NCBI GenBank assembly: GCA_035772405.1
Contig: JAYKKM010000376.1
Coordinates: 103,501-167,500 of the forward strand
Length of the DNA: 64,000 bases
Direction: 5' to 3'
Origin: Chrysogorgia sp. JL179-B06
Lineage: Eukaryota; Cnidaria; Anthozoa; Scleralcyonacea; Chrysogorgiidae
The stretch's first letter is position 1. Each line of letters opens with the position of its first letter. A program made the position numbers and the translations under genes. Positions 21,766 through 33,830 of this stretch are shown here, in pieces. Under the pieces are notes generated by a model, which was given only the letters and a program-made list of their open reading frames with translations, made no database searches and was not told where the DNA came from.

Positions 21766-22193
21766 GGCATGTTGTAAAACATGGACTGGACTGTACTGGA
21801 CTGGACTGATAAAACATGGACTGATAAAACATGGACTGATAAAACATGGACTTGTAAAACATGGACTTATAAAACATGGACTGATAAAACATGGACTGAT
21901 AAAACATGGACGGTTAGGATCTTTGTTGTTTTGGGGTTAGCGATTATTTGTTAATGTAGACATCATACATTCACAGCTACACGTTACATGTTTTACCAGT
22001 CCATGTTTTATAACACATAATCGCTAACCCCAAAACAACAAAGATCATAACCCTCCATGTTTTACCAGTCCATGTTTTATCAGTCCATGTTTTATCAGTC
22101 CATGTTTTACCAGTCCATTTTTTATCAGTCCATGTTTTATCAGTCCAGTCCAGTCCAGTCCAATACAGTCCAGTCCATGTTTTACAACATGCC
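21766..22193. mobile_element. Foldback element with tandem-repeat arms and 9-bp TSD
   Basis: AAACTCAGG at 21,757-21,765 is repeated exactly at 22,194-22,202. The ends are GGCATGTTGTAAAACATGG and its inverse. Each arm is a run of 15-bp units (GACTGATAAAACATG) plus GGACT units. The centre has a second inverted block around TTTGTTGTTTTGGGGTTAGC. A 9-bp TSD and repetitive arms recall Drosophila FB and MULE-type elements. The W-T-G-K repeat frame across it is an artefact. Confidence 0.88.
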
Positions 22194-22199
22194 AAACTC

Positions 22200-22448
22200 A
22201 GGCCTCGTTTTCACTTGAACATAAGCATAACCATAAGGACAAAACAAAAGGCAAAACAAAGGAATGAAGTGAAGCCTCGTGCGACATAAGGTCGACATAA
22301 GCATAAACATAAGAAATAGTCCAAGCATAAGCCAAGAGCAGAAGAAAAAAAAGATAAGTAAAATTCTTCTTGTTTTGTCTTCACAAAGAATTTATGCTTT
22401 GTTTTCGAATTGATCTTGTGCTTATATCGCTATGTGAAAGCCAGGCAT
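22200..22448. mobile_element. Harbinger-like MITE candidate
   Basis: Ends GGCCTCGTTTTCAC and GTGAAAGCCAGGC are inverse, and the interior repeats CATAAGCATAA words. The GGCC-start and GTGAAA motif resemble PIF/Harbinger termini. The left end abuts the 9-bp TSD of the preceding foldback. Confidence 0.5.
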
Positions 22449-22599
22449 CACTGCAACCATAGCTTATTAGTACCGGTAGGTATTTAATAGCGTAGCGCAC
22501 TGATTCTATTTTTAAACCCAAAATGCGGACAAACAAACAAAAATTGAGTCTGACTAAGAATTCCCAAATGACTCATTTCCTATTGTTTAGGACTTAGAT

Positions 22600-22959
22600 T
22601 TGACAGTAAATGCGGAGCTTTTTATTCTAGCTGCTCTTATCAGTAAGGCCTATTTCAAACGTCGAATTTATCATGTATCGAATCTAATACACATTAGGTT
22701 CGACAAAATTCGACGTCGGTTTCCGCAAACATCGAATTTATCATGTGTCGAACGTATAATCGGCCTCCCGTATAAAGAACTCGTTCGGATTGCATATAAA
22801 AAGTACTGCCTTAAATCTCGTCGCAGTGTTTGGACGAACTTGCGCCAAGGAAACCGTTTTTGGGTTCGACAGATATTTCGAATGACTAGAGAAGAGCTTG
22901 GAGCTTTTCACACTCTCGTCCCACAGCTTCGGGCACAGCTGCGTCTTCAAGACAGATAA
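22600..22959 (+). pseudogene. Possible PIF/Harbinger transposase N-terminal fragment
   Basis: 120 codons. Residues near the end (SRRSVWTNL then GAFHTLVPQLR) resemble the N-terminus of HARBI1/ALP1-type transposases, where RxxW...GxFxxLxxELR precedes the DDE domain. A duplicated block around TCGAATTTATCATGT (22,664 and 22,733) suggests a small insertion inside. No DDE domain follows. Weak assignment. Confidence 0.38.
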
Positions 22960-23024
22960 TTATTTTACAGGTATTTACATAAAATATTTACATAAAATGC
23001 TCTAGTTTCACTGATTCATCTACA

Positions 23025-23450
23025 TTTGCGTGATGTATGCAATGAAGGATATAGCCAAATGTCGCTGGGGTACATATATAGCCAAATGTCACTGTGTATG
23101 TGGATATAGGATATAGCCAAATGTCGCTGGGTTCTCCCCAAAGTTAAATTAGAACCAGCCAGGAAAGTATTCCTTTTCCAGGGAGCTTTAATTTATAATA
23201 AACTACCGTTACATATCCGACAGATTAACTCGTTGGTTCTGTTTAGAATCGCTCTAAAACAATTTTTAGATACCAGTTAGAACAATTTGATATGTATATA
23301 TTCATATTTATTATTTACATGTAATAATAGTATTAGCTACTTGTATGTCATTTTAATTTATTCCTTCACAGGACCCTTATTGATAGCAGTATTATTTTTA
23401 CTGAAAAGGTTGTATCATGTTTAAATAAAGTTTAATAATAATAATAATAA
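23025..23450 (+). pseudogene. Short minisatellite followed by LINE ORF2 C-terminal end
   Basis: GATATAGCCAAATGTCGCTGG-type units repeat about three times at 23,048-23,130. After them a frame reads FQGALIYNKLPLHIRQINSL, a typical non-LTR ORF2 C-terminus, ending in an (AAT)n-type tail at 23,432-23,450. Confidence 0.7.
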
Positions 23451-23454
23451 CACA

Positions 23455-23600
23455 TACCGATCGCTGAGATCGCCAGGATCGCTGAACCAGTGTTTCCATA
23501 TAATCGTTGACATAGAACATTTTCTATCTCGGCAATTGCGATCGCTACGATCGCCAGGATCGCTGAGCGTATGGTTTCCATATGATCGTACCGATCATAT
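23455..23600. repeat. GATCGC-rich inverted repeat
   Basis: Words CGCCAGGATCGCTGA occur twice (about 23,471 and 23,552). A hairpin CCATATGATCG/CGATCATATGG is centred at 23,587. Probably a MITE end; family not recognised. Confidence 0.6.
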
Positions 23601-25326
23601 GGAAATCAGGCTTAAGTATGACTATAGCTTCCGGTGCGCTGAATATATAATGTTTTATAAAAGGAGAGTCTTTAATCACACTCACGCTATAAGAATATAC
23701 AAAGTTAATATTCTGTATGGACGTGTCTTTCATGTAGTTTTATGAAGAGTTTTCAAGCTGCATGTTGTCATGTAGTTAAATGCTGAATGGTAAAATATTT
23801 ATTGAGATACATCATACTTGTAATAAACAGAAAACAATATGGAATGCATGCTATGTGTGGTTTTCTATTAACTCGTTGTTCTGGTTTAATTTAAACTCAC
23901 TTGCTCGACCTGTGCGGTCTGATATAAATCAGTACTTTCAATATGCAGTAAACTATATTTACAACATGCAAAACATTAAAGGCGACTTTCCCCCCATATA
24001 GTATATTGTAAATGATATATATTACTATAGATCTCAAAGTTCCAGGGAGAAATAGCCCGGTTTAACATGATCGCCGGCGATACGCCAGCTCTATAACCAT
24101 ACGGCGGAGCTACGCGGAGTCGGCCAGTAGCAGAGTGAAGGTTACATGAAAGTAAATGGTATGAGTAGGAATTATACGTTGTTGTTGAAAATAAATTGTT
24201 AATGTCTTAAATTTATTACAAAATCTAAAATTATATAATTCTATTTGGTATAACGCAAATGATCGTTTAGCTCATAAATATTTTTATAATAAACAAAATA
24301 CCTACTTTTCTAACTTACTTTTCTGATCTAGCCGCTTTGAACTTTCGTAGTGTCTCATTCACCTGGTACACCGCTATGCTTTAAATCTCAACTTCTTAAA
24401 TGTTTTATATAAGTAAATCACGCATCCCAAAATGCATCTCAAAATGACCACTTATCTATCCCATTAGCGAACGTAAGGAGGATTTTATTTTATAATCATT
24501 AACAATTCATAAGATAAAACAAAGAAAATCAGTCCCGGGATGGAGGTTTGGATATAAGAGGAAGAACTTTCTAAATATTAACTGAATTGAATTATAATAT
24601 GTATAACTTAAATAACACGAATCTTAAAATATAGCAAAGGATGCCTTTTCCATCTTCAACAATAACCATAAACGTCCAATGGCCTTAACCAAATGTTTGC
24701 ATGAATATCAATATCGTCACGGAATGCACTGTCAGACGATGGAAGAAAGCACACGCCACAAATATTAATATCACGCTACGTTTTATAGAATGCACGCGAG
24801 ATATCAATATGGAAACAAGAAAAGTACGGCACCACAAGAAATATGTCGATAATAAGACGACTTCTTAACCAGTCATTGGTTTATTGCATGCAAGAATATT
24901 TTTAACAAATATTTTTAACTTATCTTAGCTTTACTTGCATGTCATCGTTCTATTGAGAATATATACGTTAGCTAATTAAAACTACGTTGTTATTTTGGAT
25001 ATTTTAACATTCCCTTTATATCGCCATATTTTTATTTTCCTGTTTTTACAATTTAATAACACGATGTTGCCATAAAGCTTTTTTATTATATCGTAAGTAT
25101 AACATGCAAGTGTGATTTAAACATATCAGTGCTTGTACATATATGTTCAATAAAACAAGTAAACGGACAAAACCAAAAACAAAAACATATACAACTAATA
25201 CAGTTCTACAGTAATATATATATATATATATAGTGAAAGTGGTCTTACCTCAAAATGATAAAAGCCGCAACTGTCAGTTTCACGCAAGGCGATCTTCAGG
25301 CGATTCGCCTGCGTAGACAGTGTTTT

Positions 25327-25490
25327 GAATATATAGCAAAGTGAAAAGGTGGTAAACTGCCAAGAATTTAGTGACGAGATACTGACGTTTCGAGCGGAGC
25401 CCTTCATCAGAGTAAGACCATGAAGGGCTCCGCTCGAAACGTCAGTATCTCGTCACTAAATTCTTGGCAGTTTACCACCTTTTCACTTTG

Positions 25491-25497
<7 letters not shown>
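25327..25497. repeat. Perfect head-to-head inverted repeat of a hammerhead-bearing pLTR
   Basis: About 84 bp (ATATAGCAAAGTGAAAAGGT... to the hammerhead) are mirrored around 25,415. The left arm holds a full motif; the right arm lacks the first bases of CUGAUGA. The right end merges into a (TA)n tract of about 78 bp (25,495-25,573). Confidence 0.88.
25380..25414 (-). ncRNA. Hammerhead-like motif (extra-A type)
   Basis: Minus strand: stem I UACU/AGUA, CUGAUGA, extra A, stem II GGGC/GCUC with loop UCC, GAA, ACGU, C17 (GUC triplet). Same architecture as the motifs at 35,639 and 36,308. Confidence 0.62.
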
Positions 25498-25575
<78 letters not shown>

Positions 25576-25669
25576 TACTAAGGATTTATGGTGAAGGAAA
25601 ATTTCGAGTGTGGAAATATATACATTTTAAGACCTAACCGGGACCAGTTGCGAAAAATGCAACTTAGCG

Positions 25670-25743
25670 GCCTTCCGGTCAGGAATTGAACCCGCGACCC
25701 TGCGATGCCAGCGCAGTGCTCTGACCACTGAGCTACGGAAGCC
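25670..25743 (-). tRNA. tRNA-Ala-like sequence (anticodon GGC), inverted copy
   Basis: Cloverleaf-like: acceptor GCTTCCG, A box TAGCTCAGTGGTCAGAGC, anticodon stem CTGCG/CGCAG with loop CTGGCAT, B box GGTTCAATTCC. One extra base in the T-arm to acceptor region and one acceptor mismatch make a functional tRNA unlikely; a SINE-type head is the better reading. Confidence 0.65.
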
Positions 25744-26149
25744 GTTGCCGAGAGCCTAGTCACGAGTCCCGTATATAACGGTGGTAATGCCGGGATAAGA
25801 TTCTGGTATATTATAGTTAATATTGGGCATTTCACTCGATTGAACAACAGGTACTAAGGATTTATGGTGAAGGAAAATTTCGAGTGTGGAAATATATACA
25901 TTTTAAGACCTAACCGGGACCAGTTGCGAAAAATGCAACTTAGCGGCCTTCCGGTCAGGAATTTCGCAACTGGTCCCGGTTAGGTCTTAAAATGTATATA
26001 TTTCCACACTCGAAATTTTCCTTCACCATAAATCCTTAGTACCTGTTGTTCAATCGAGTGAAATGCCCAATATTAACTATAATATACCAGAATCTTATCC
26101 CGGCATTACCACCGTTATATACGGGACTCGTGACTAGGCTCTCGGCAAC

Positions 26150-26224
26150 GGCTTCCGTAGCTCAGTGGTCAGAGCACTGCGCTGGCATCGCAGGGTCGCG
26201 GGTTCAATTCCTGACCGGAAGGCC
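26150..26224 (+). tRNA. tRNA-Ala-like sequence, direct copy 1
   Basis: Same sequence as the inverted copy. Intact A and B boxes could drive pol III transcription. The GGC anticodon is unusual for eukaryotic alanine tRNA, where AGC is the norm, supporting a tRNA-derived repeat. Confidence 0.65.
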
Positions 26225-26425
26225 GCTAAGTTGCATTTTTCGCAACTGGTCCCGGTTAGGTCTTAAAATGTATATATTTCCACACTCGAAATTTTCCTTC
26301 ACCATAAATCCTTAGTACCTGTTGTTCAATCGAGTGAAATGCCCAATATTAACTATAATATACCAGAATCTTATCCCGGCATTACCACCGTTATATACGG
26401 GACTCGTGACTAGGCTCTCGGCAAC

Positions 26426-26500
26426 GGCTTCCGTAGCTCAGTGGTCAGAGCACTGCGCTGGCATCGCAGGGTCGCGGGTTCAATTCCTGACCGGAAGGCC
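26426..26500 (+). tRNA. tRNA-Ala-like sequence, direct copy 2
   Basis: Identical to copy 1, exactly 276 bp downstream. Confidence 0.65.
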
Positions 26501-26701
26501 GCTAAGTTGCATTTTTCGCAACTGGTCCCGGTTAGGTCTTAAAATGTATATATTTCCACACTCGAAATTTTCCTTCACCATAAATCCTTAGTACCTGTTG
26601 TTCAATCGAGTGAAATGCCCAATATTAACTATAATATACCAGAATCTTATCCCGGCATTACCACCGTTATATACGGGACTCGTGACTAGGCTCTCGGCAA
26701 C

Positions 26702-26776
26702 GGCTTCCGTAGCTCAGTGGTCAGAGCACTGCGCTGGCATCGCAGGGTCGCGGGTTCAATTCCTGACCGGAAGGCC
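26702..26776 (+). tRNA. tRNA-Ala-like sequence, direct copy 3
   Basis: Identical to copy 1. Its unit carries a 2-bp CA insertion downstream, making the next spacing 278 bp. Confidence 0.65.
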
Positions 26777-26979
26777 GCTAAGTTGCATTTTTCGCAACTG
26801 GTCCCGGTTAGGTCTTAAAATGTATATATTTCCACACACTCGAAATTTTCCTTCACCATAAATCCTTAGTACCTGTTGTTCAATCGAGTGAAATGCCCAA
26901 TATTAACTATAATATACCAGAATCTTATCCCGGCATTACCACCGTTATATACGGGACTCGTGACTAGGCTCTCGGCAAC

Positions 26980-27054
26980 GGCTTCCGTAGCTCAGTGGTC
27001 AGAGCACTGCGCTGGCATCGCAGGGTCGCGGGTTCAATTCCTGACCGGAAGGCC
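26980..27054 (+). tRNA. tRNA-Ala-like sequence, direct copy 4
   Basis: Identical to copy 1. It is the last full unit before the partial unit that ends in the (TA)n tract at 27,183-27,221. Confidence 0.65.
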
Positions 27055-27179
27055 GCTAAGTTGCATTTTTCGCAACTGGTCCCGGTTAGGTCTTAAAATG
27101 TATATATTTCCACACTCGAAATTTTCCTTCACCATAAATCCTTAGTACCTGTTGTTCAATCGAGTGAAATGCCCAATAT

Positions 27180-27221
<42 letters not shown>

Positions 27222-27225
<4 letters not shown>

Positions 27226-28080
27226 TCTTGAGGTATATACAGTTGTTAATTAGCATGGATATGTCCACGAATTAAACATGAGCCGTGGTTTGACAATGCC
27301 ATATGACTTTGAATTGAAGTCCAGAATTTAACTTGAATATAAAATTTCAATATCACGCTTTTCGGATTTTGTTTATATATTTATATATATATTTATATAT
27401 TTATAACAAAAAACACAATTTCTTCAAATACTCGGCTCGTTCTCTCACTCACTCACTCACATTGTGTATGGCGATAACTCAGGCCATCGTCTGGTGTTTA
27501 TTTTTGTAATAACATAGTACATATAACAATATACTATAACAGAAATTCTAATTAATCTCCCACATGTATAACAGTCAATCGTTTTTGTAATGTTCTATAA
27601 CTTTTAATTGTCTCGGTTTATCAGGAGTATTGAATAATATGCAATTTTACTGTAGGCTTCATAATACATGCCGGCCATTTCCGTGACTTCTCCTGAGCCA
27701 TTAAACAGCTAATCAGATTAATTTAGTCGTCAGTTTTCTTTGTTTTAGATAAATCAGATCCTATTGTATGGGTGGTGTTATTTGGTAGTTAAAACATGAG
27801 CGGTCACAACTCATGCCCATCAACATCGAGCGCGAATGTTTTAACGAACTTGTAAAATGAAAAGAATATAATACATACTTTGTTTGGAAGTTGTAGAAAC
27901 GGTACAAACAAATTATTACTAGAAATAATACGAATTCGCAATAATCCGCTCGCTCGCCTTTTCTACCCCACCCCCCCACCCCCCGGGAATTTCCCATCCA
28001 TGGTGCCCAGACCTCGCACGCCGTGGCCGTGTATTTGTGTTTTGCAAAAATTCACAATTTGCAAAAGCCCGTTTTGTCGA
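27222..28080. other. No gene recognised
   Basis: AT-rich sequence with short TATATTTA runs near 27,380 and a C-rich run at 27,965-27,985. Only short unconvincing frames on either strand. Confidence 0.6.
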
Positions 28081-28084
28081 AGAA

Positions 28085-28360
28085 ATGTTTGAACGTTATC
28101 TCGGCCAATATTTAACCAATTTAAACTCTGAAAACAGATTTGGAATTAGCAAGTCAACATACATAACATACGTGTTTACTATATTACGAGAACGTGAGTA
28201 CCCTTCGTAAAAACGGTTTATGTACTTAGAAATTAGTCGGCTATATTAAAGCTGGTCACTTGGTCGTATTTGAACGTTATCTCGATCAATATATAACCGT
28301 TTTCAATTCTGAAAACAGATTTGGAATTAGCGAGTCAAAATACATATTCGGACTTGTATT
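28085..28360. repeat. About 90-bp direct duplication
   Basis: TTTGAACGTTATCTCG... CTGAAAACAGATTTGGAATT at 28,087-28,155 recurs at 28,268-28,335 with about 85% identity. The short frame over the second copy is not supported as a gene. Confidence 0.75.
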
Positions 28361-30650
28361 TCTATTTCCTCAAAAAACTATGTCTCTTTTTGAAAAAAAA
28401 AAGCCTTTGAATCGTTTCAATTTTTGTATTAGAATCATGTGAGGGTTCAATTTTTAAAAATATTAATTCAAATGCTGAGTATCTAGTTACCAGGACCACA
28501 TTTTCCGATGTCGCACGGACGGCCGTTGATGCGTATATAAATATATAAACAAATAAATTGAATGTGGGTTTCCCGTGATGAGGGACTAAACGTTGGTCGA
28601 TATTAGCACCCTCGCCCTCAGGCCTTCGCCCTCAGGCCTTCGCCCTCAGGCCTTCGGCCGGCGCTTCGCAAAAAAGCTCAATCAGGTCATTGATGTTTTG
28701 TTAATCAATGTTTTGTCCTGTGTTAAAGATGCTGATTAAATATTAATTTCTTTTGAATTTTCTTCGTGAATGATTTATGAATTTTACAAAAACAATTAAA
28801 GGACGGTTTATATACGGTCGGTTAGCCGGGCTGATTCGCTTAATGACGGGGACGTCGTTCAAACAAAAGAACTTTATGCGAAACAAAAAGAATGAATAAT
28901 TTTATTGCCAACAACGACGCCACTGAGAACATGAAAATGTTCAACAGTAACTCGCGAAGTATGGACGACAGTAACTCGCGATAACGGACGATAGTAACTC
29001 GCGAAGATATGAGATCTGTTGCTTAAAACGTAAACACAGACACTACAATCGTTTTAGAAATATTGAAGCGTTTTGGAGATCATAAAACAAGCTTTGAGTG
29101 TCAAATACGTTAGTTAATCGACCGTGGTTTCATTTCAAATAGTAATGAAAATTTATATTGCTTTCATTGCCGTGGCCGTCCTATAGGTTGCCGTCGTAGA
29201 TCTTAAGGTGCCTAATGAAGTTTTTATCACGGCTACTGCATACACACGAATTCATATTTCAAGACAGAACTGGATTAGTTTGGCGGAAGGAAGAGCATAA
29301 AGTTAATTTACATAATCTTCTTGGGTTGAGGAAAGATTTACGTGACATAACTAAGCCCGGTTAGTCTGGCTAGCCATGCTCATATAAACAGCCCATAGTT
29401 TGAGATTTTAGATCCGCACAAAGATATGTTGGACAGTTGGATTAAATTATAATTGTACAAAGAATTAACGTTTTAAATTCATCCAACATGTATTTTCGTA
29501 AAAGAAAAAGGATGCGGAAGAAAGACAAAATAATTGTCATTTATTTTACTGAATATTGGACTTAATCCTAAATTTTAATGTCACTACTCATTATATACCA
29601 CCACAAAATTATAGATAAAGAACTTGGTAAGATTTAATTTAGTAATACAGCCCAAGCTCTTTGGCGGGGGGTGGGTGGTGTATTGGCAGACTGTAGCCCC
29701 CAATAATTTGCTAAAAAATTTTGTAACATTCTTTTGAAGATGCAAAGATCTGTTATATATTGCCCTGGATTTAAACATGGTTTTCTTGATTTCTTGTGTA
29801 TATCTTAGTTACTAATTAATTTTAGGCAACTAACAAATATATCTAGAAACCAATTAAACGACGAAAATTATCAAGACGGCGATTGCGTGAGCTCTCGATC
29901 CTGATAATTTGACTCCGTGTCATTCGGATCCTACAGAACAATAAAAACTGTAGAAAGGACAAAAAAATTGGCGTTAAATCCTCCGCAGGTTAGCAAATTA
30001 TGTTGATGTGATTCTTCATTTTTATATAAAATTTGAACTATATCCTTGCCGGAAAATGAGCTGAAAACATTCGCTCATATTGCAGGAAATATGATATTCG
30101 AGATTCTATATTCCAAAAATTTCGATATCCCCGGACCCCCTAGAAATGCGGACACTAATTTTGGATGGCCCAACCATTTTCAGCCCCGCCATATGAATTT
30201 GATTCCGACGACCCTACAACATATATTTTCAGACATTTGTTGTAGCCTTTGAGCAGGCTCATTGTAAATATAGGGAAGAGAAAACGAGCCTGTACGAAAA
30301 GCATACAAAAAAGAATTACGCCCATTCAGGTATTCTACAAGTCTTCATAATGTCAAACCTATCATATTAATCCAATCAATGCTCACCCGAAAAAAGTTGA
30401 AAGCTTTATTTGCGTTTGAAAAACATATCGGCATTACACATGCAAATAATGAAACGTACATACTACATGTCAACCATCAGTATATTCTACACCTATACAA
30501 TTACCAATAATCAGTAAGTGTTAAAATGCGTAGAATTATACCAGTAGTTATAATATATATAGAATATTCTAGATCCTAACCCTAATCCTAACCCTTACGT
30601 TACGTTACCCCTAGCAAAAGCTTGACACTTTTATTATCGAAATCACTGCA
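28361..30650. other. No gene recognised; small tandem repeats
   Basis: CTTCGCCCTCAGGC repeats at 28,609-28,660. GTAACTCGCGA is repeated three times at 28,948-29,005. The block AAATTTCGATATCCCCGGACCCCCTAGA near 30,117 resembles the CCGGGGGCATGCC-type word at 53,745 and 61,920, so a decayed nonautonomous element probably lies at about 30,040-30,200. Confidence 0.55.
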
Positions 30651-30654
30651 GCAT

Positions 30655-31452
30655 TGTTAATTGTTAATTCGGAAACCAACATTGGGGACAATTTGAATAT
30701 ACCACGTGATATGAAGTTAATGCATCACGCGATTCAACGATATATTTACGTATATACCCTGCACGAATGACAATTTCATAACAAGAAGTCTTGTTCCTTC
30801 AATTAAAGATGGAAGTAAAGGCGAAACTTCAATCAAAATATGGCTTCGAAAAATCCATTTTGATCATTTGGCTGATATTTTCGAATCAAATGGTTTTGCA
30901 AATGTAGAATCAATTCTAGCAATGCCAATAGGTCCTGATGACATCAATGTTAATGTGCTTGAATAGCATTTCTTATTTTACCTTCTTCGATCAATCTATA
31001 CCTTAAGATAAAATATAGGATTATCGAAGGTGGCTAACAGTATCTTTTCAGTCAGTATATAGGTAATCTCGTTTCGGCTTTTTACTGAAGTAATCTGTAC
31101 ATTATGTTGGATAATTTAAACGCCAGCGTTGAAGTGACGGAATGTTTGGAAGCTAATTTACGTGCGACCGTTTGGCTGAAATATATCAACATTGATATTT
31201 TATATCCGGATCCATATTCTGCAATCCATTTGTCTCGAAAACATTGATCAAATTATCTAAATGAATTTTTCGAAGCCATATTTTGGAGAAACAAGACTTC
31301 TTATTGTTATGAAATTGTTTATTATTAAATTATTATTAAATTGTTTATTATTCGTGCAGGGCAAATATATCTTTGAATCACGTGACGCGTTAACGTCATA
31401 TCACGTGGTACATTCAAATAGACCTCAAACGTTGGTTTCCGAAACAACAATT
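30655..31452. mobile_element. Foldback element, about 0.8 kb
   Basis: Inverted arms of more than 200 bp: GGAAACCAACATTGG, CACGTGATATGA, CGTGCAGGG and TATGGCTTCGAAAAAT-type blocks occur near 30,670-30,860 and, inverted, near 31,270-31,450. No transposase frame. TSD not identified. Confidence 0.72.
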
Positions 31453-31799
31453 GACCAGTCTAGTGATTTCGATAATGTCGAATGTCGATCAAAAATGTCG
31501 AATAATTCTTAGACGACGTTGAAAATCCAAAAGGACTACGTTGAAAATCCGAAATGTCGATTAATTATTTGTTAACATGACAATTTACAGCAGATGATTG
31601 ATCATCTGAGCACAGGAGACAAAAATAAACCAGTTTTCCGCCCCTTTTGTTTAGTTGTTCGACATCTGTTTTTTGGTGTGAATGAATGACAAAAAATGTT
31701 CCACTTATAGGTGAATAACCTGTAAGTGCAACATTTTAAAAAACCAATGACAATATACGCAACGTTAAACCATACCAGATGAAAGATCCTTGGTGATGT

Positions 31800-32130
31800 C
31801 GTTGTAGGTTATTAAATATACTCATATCATGATTGTGTAATACATCAATCAAAAATTAAACAAAGAACAGCAAGACATCGCTGAGCGCATGACTGAAAAT
31901 GCACAAAAAAGAAGAATCTCGCGTAGACATAATATTTCACCTTCAATAAAAATCAGACTCAGCCTGACTTCATAACTTGTGGCTGAGACATGGACAGCAT
32001 AATGAAGATCAGAAACGAAATATATTATTCTACACAGTTGCAATGTCCAGATTTCAGGTTTTCGTAACACATGCCCGCGTCATGATTTCAAAAATAGTAA
32101 TTTGCATGCAATCGATAAGAGATAAAACAG
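31800..32130. repeat. Duplicated block, copy 1 (partner 35,110-35,405)
   Basis: Shares with the partner the words CATGGACAGYATAATGAAGATCAGAA, GACATCGCTGA, TTTCACCTT and CATGATTTCAAAAA in the same order. Diverged direct duplication 3.3 kb apart. No coding frame is conserved between them. Confidence 0.7.
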
Positions 32131-33179
32131 CACGGGGGATTAAAAGTTATTCAACAAAAAATATATATATATATATATACATATAATAAGATCGTCATAT
32201 TATCATGTATATCTTATTTGTTCAAAAGTATCGGCTGTGAAAGTAGTTAAGAACATGCAATATTGACTTGGTAAAAAGAATAAACATTCATTAGGTTTTA
32301 CAAATGATATTTATGATATTTGAGATGATTACAGTATATGCAGTTAAAAAGAAAAAAAGTGGAGATTGAAAGTGTTATATAACTAGCATTCTGTCTCGCA
32401 TGCATTATGAACCCAAACATGGTCTGTCAAGAAAAAACATAAGCCTTGTCACTTTGTAAATCAAACTTAATTCGCTTGCCTGCGAATGTAGTTAAATGTT
32501 TAATTTATTAAAACAAAGGCCATGTACCGGCACCGGGAGCTTAGCATGAACTCGGATTTTAGGTTTCACTCAAGTTAGCAGTCTGCATAATCGTTAAAAA
32601 TGCTTTAGGTAGAAATGATTTGCAATTAATAAGAAAGCAGACATATATGATACTAGGATCGCACATCGAAGCCCTCGAAAAGGCGACATTATAGTTATAA
32701 AAGCACATACAGAACGTCACATGCTTTCAATAGAAACAAACAGAAACCCTACAGTTTACATGCACGAGTCAGATAAACGACATTTTTCTGAGGAACCAGC
32801 TATATAAGAGAATAGAAAAAGCACAAAAAACTTACCAAGTTCGCTGAACTGGAAGACAAGGTGGTTTTTTGGGGCAAGATGTATCCAATCGATGATCGTC
32901 CAGACAGCAAACGATACAGTCACTTACTTTTGTAGTTGCAACAGTCAACTTATAATTCAATGCCCGCGCTAGCTTGGAGAGTTAGCGTACAATGCCAAGA
33001 CACATAAGCAGAATAAATAATTTCACTGATCGTGCCCCGGAAAAACGTCAGTTCCACCCACGCTTATTGAAGGCGGTTTTCTTGTGAATTGGGAGATAGC
33101 ATCGTCAATTAGTATACAATTGGCAGTTTATGGCAATTAACTATTGGCCCCATTGGGAACTTATAAAGACGGGAAAGCT
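32131..33179. other. No gene recognised; one weak exon candidate
   Basis: Contains (TA)10 at 32,160-32,180. A minus-strand stretch 32,926-32,836 ends in a good donor (CTTG|GTAAGTT) and encodes a cysteine-rich peptide (CIVCCLDDHRLDTSCPKKPP), but no partner exon was found. Confidence 0.35.
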
Positions 33180-33830
33180 AACACAGGAAAAGCAATAACG
33201 TAAGCAAAACTAAAGGAAGGTCTAACTTTTTACAACAATAAAGAACTAATATATTATTCATTGAAGATTTCCTTTGACGTTGCAGTTTCGGACAATAGTG
33301 ACGAATTGTTGATGGTTATCGCTAATTTCTTATGATAAGTTCTGCCATATATCGTACTGTATATATTATTATCGAAAATACCATTAAGTGATTATACTCA
33401 GTTTTCGACATTAAACTGTACTTTTCACTCTCAGCTGACGTAGTGCTTTGGCTCGAAATTTTAGACGTCCTTCAGGCATTTTTGAAATAAACTAACCTTG
33501 TATTTTCACTGCCGATGCAGCACAAAACCTGGCTTTAGATTACGGAGGTGTTTGTTGTCGAGGTGTGCCATCAAAACGAGAAGTCATGCAGTGGTTGAAA
33601 CTTGCTGACAGATAGATTGACTTTTTCGGCAGTTGCATCCGGGTATAGTTGGGAGCATTACGTAAATCACAAAAACTGACTGGACCAGATAAATAATGAA
33701 ATTCTCTACACTAACGTTAGGAATTGTTGCGAATTGTGGAATATTGAATAAATGCTCTTTTCTAAAATGTATGGAAAAATGAGAGTTATTAATTCCTAAA
33801 GCCAAGCCACTTCCTGGACATCGATCAATA
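33180..33830. repeat. Diverged Penelope-type terminal region, copy A (partner 39,940-41,020)
   Basis: Ordered shared blocks with the partner: ACACAGGAAAAG, TATTATTCRTTGAAGAT, CAGTTTTC, GGAGGTGTTTGTTGT, GAGGTGTGCCATCAAAA, GTTGGTTGAAA-like words. A decayed hammerhead-like stretch (CTCTCAGCTGACG...GGCTCGAAA) lies at 33,429-33,463, suggesting both copies derive from a Penelope terminal repeat. Confidence 0.55.

Larger units (their letters stand above)
25574..27182. repeat. Array of a 276-bp tRNA-containing unit, two inverted then four direct
   Basis: One full unit and one partial unit (25,574-25,964) are in minus orientation; four full units and a partial unit (25,965-27,182) are in plus orientation. 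Copies are virtually identical (one CA insertion near 26,834), so the array is recent. It starts and ends in (TA)n tracts. Each unit spans a pol III-type tRNA sequence. The identical 89-codon frames in each unit are repeat artefacts. Confidence 0.93.

Noticed and set aside
21977..22195. Frame with repeated W-T-G-K-T motifs
   Set aside because: It translates the 15-bp tandem units of the foldback arm.
26150..26224. Functional alanine tRNA gene
   Set aside because: Acceptor mismatch, an extra base near the T-arm and a GGC anticodon argue for a tRNA-derived repeat instead.
25578..27145. Five identical 89-codon frames
   Set aside because: They read through the 276-bp tRNA-bearing unit. Identity reflects DNA-level amplification, and the tRNA-like sequence explains the conservation.
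32836..32926. Cysteine-rich minus-strand exon candidate
   Set aside because: Only the donor is convincing; no start, no partner exon and no family match.
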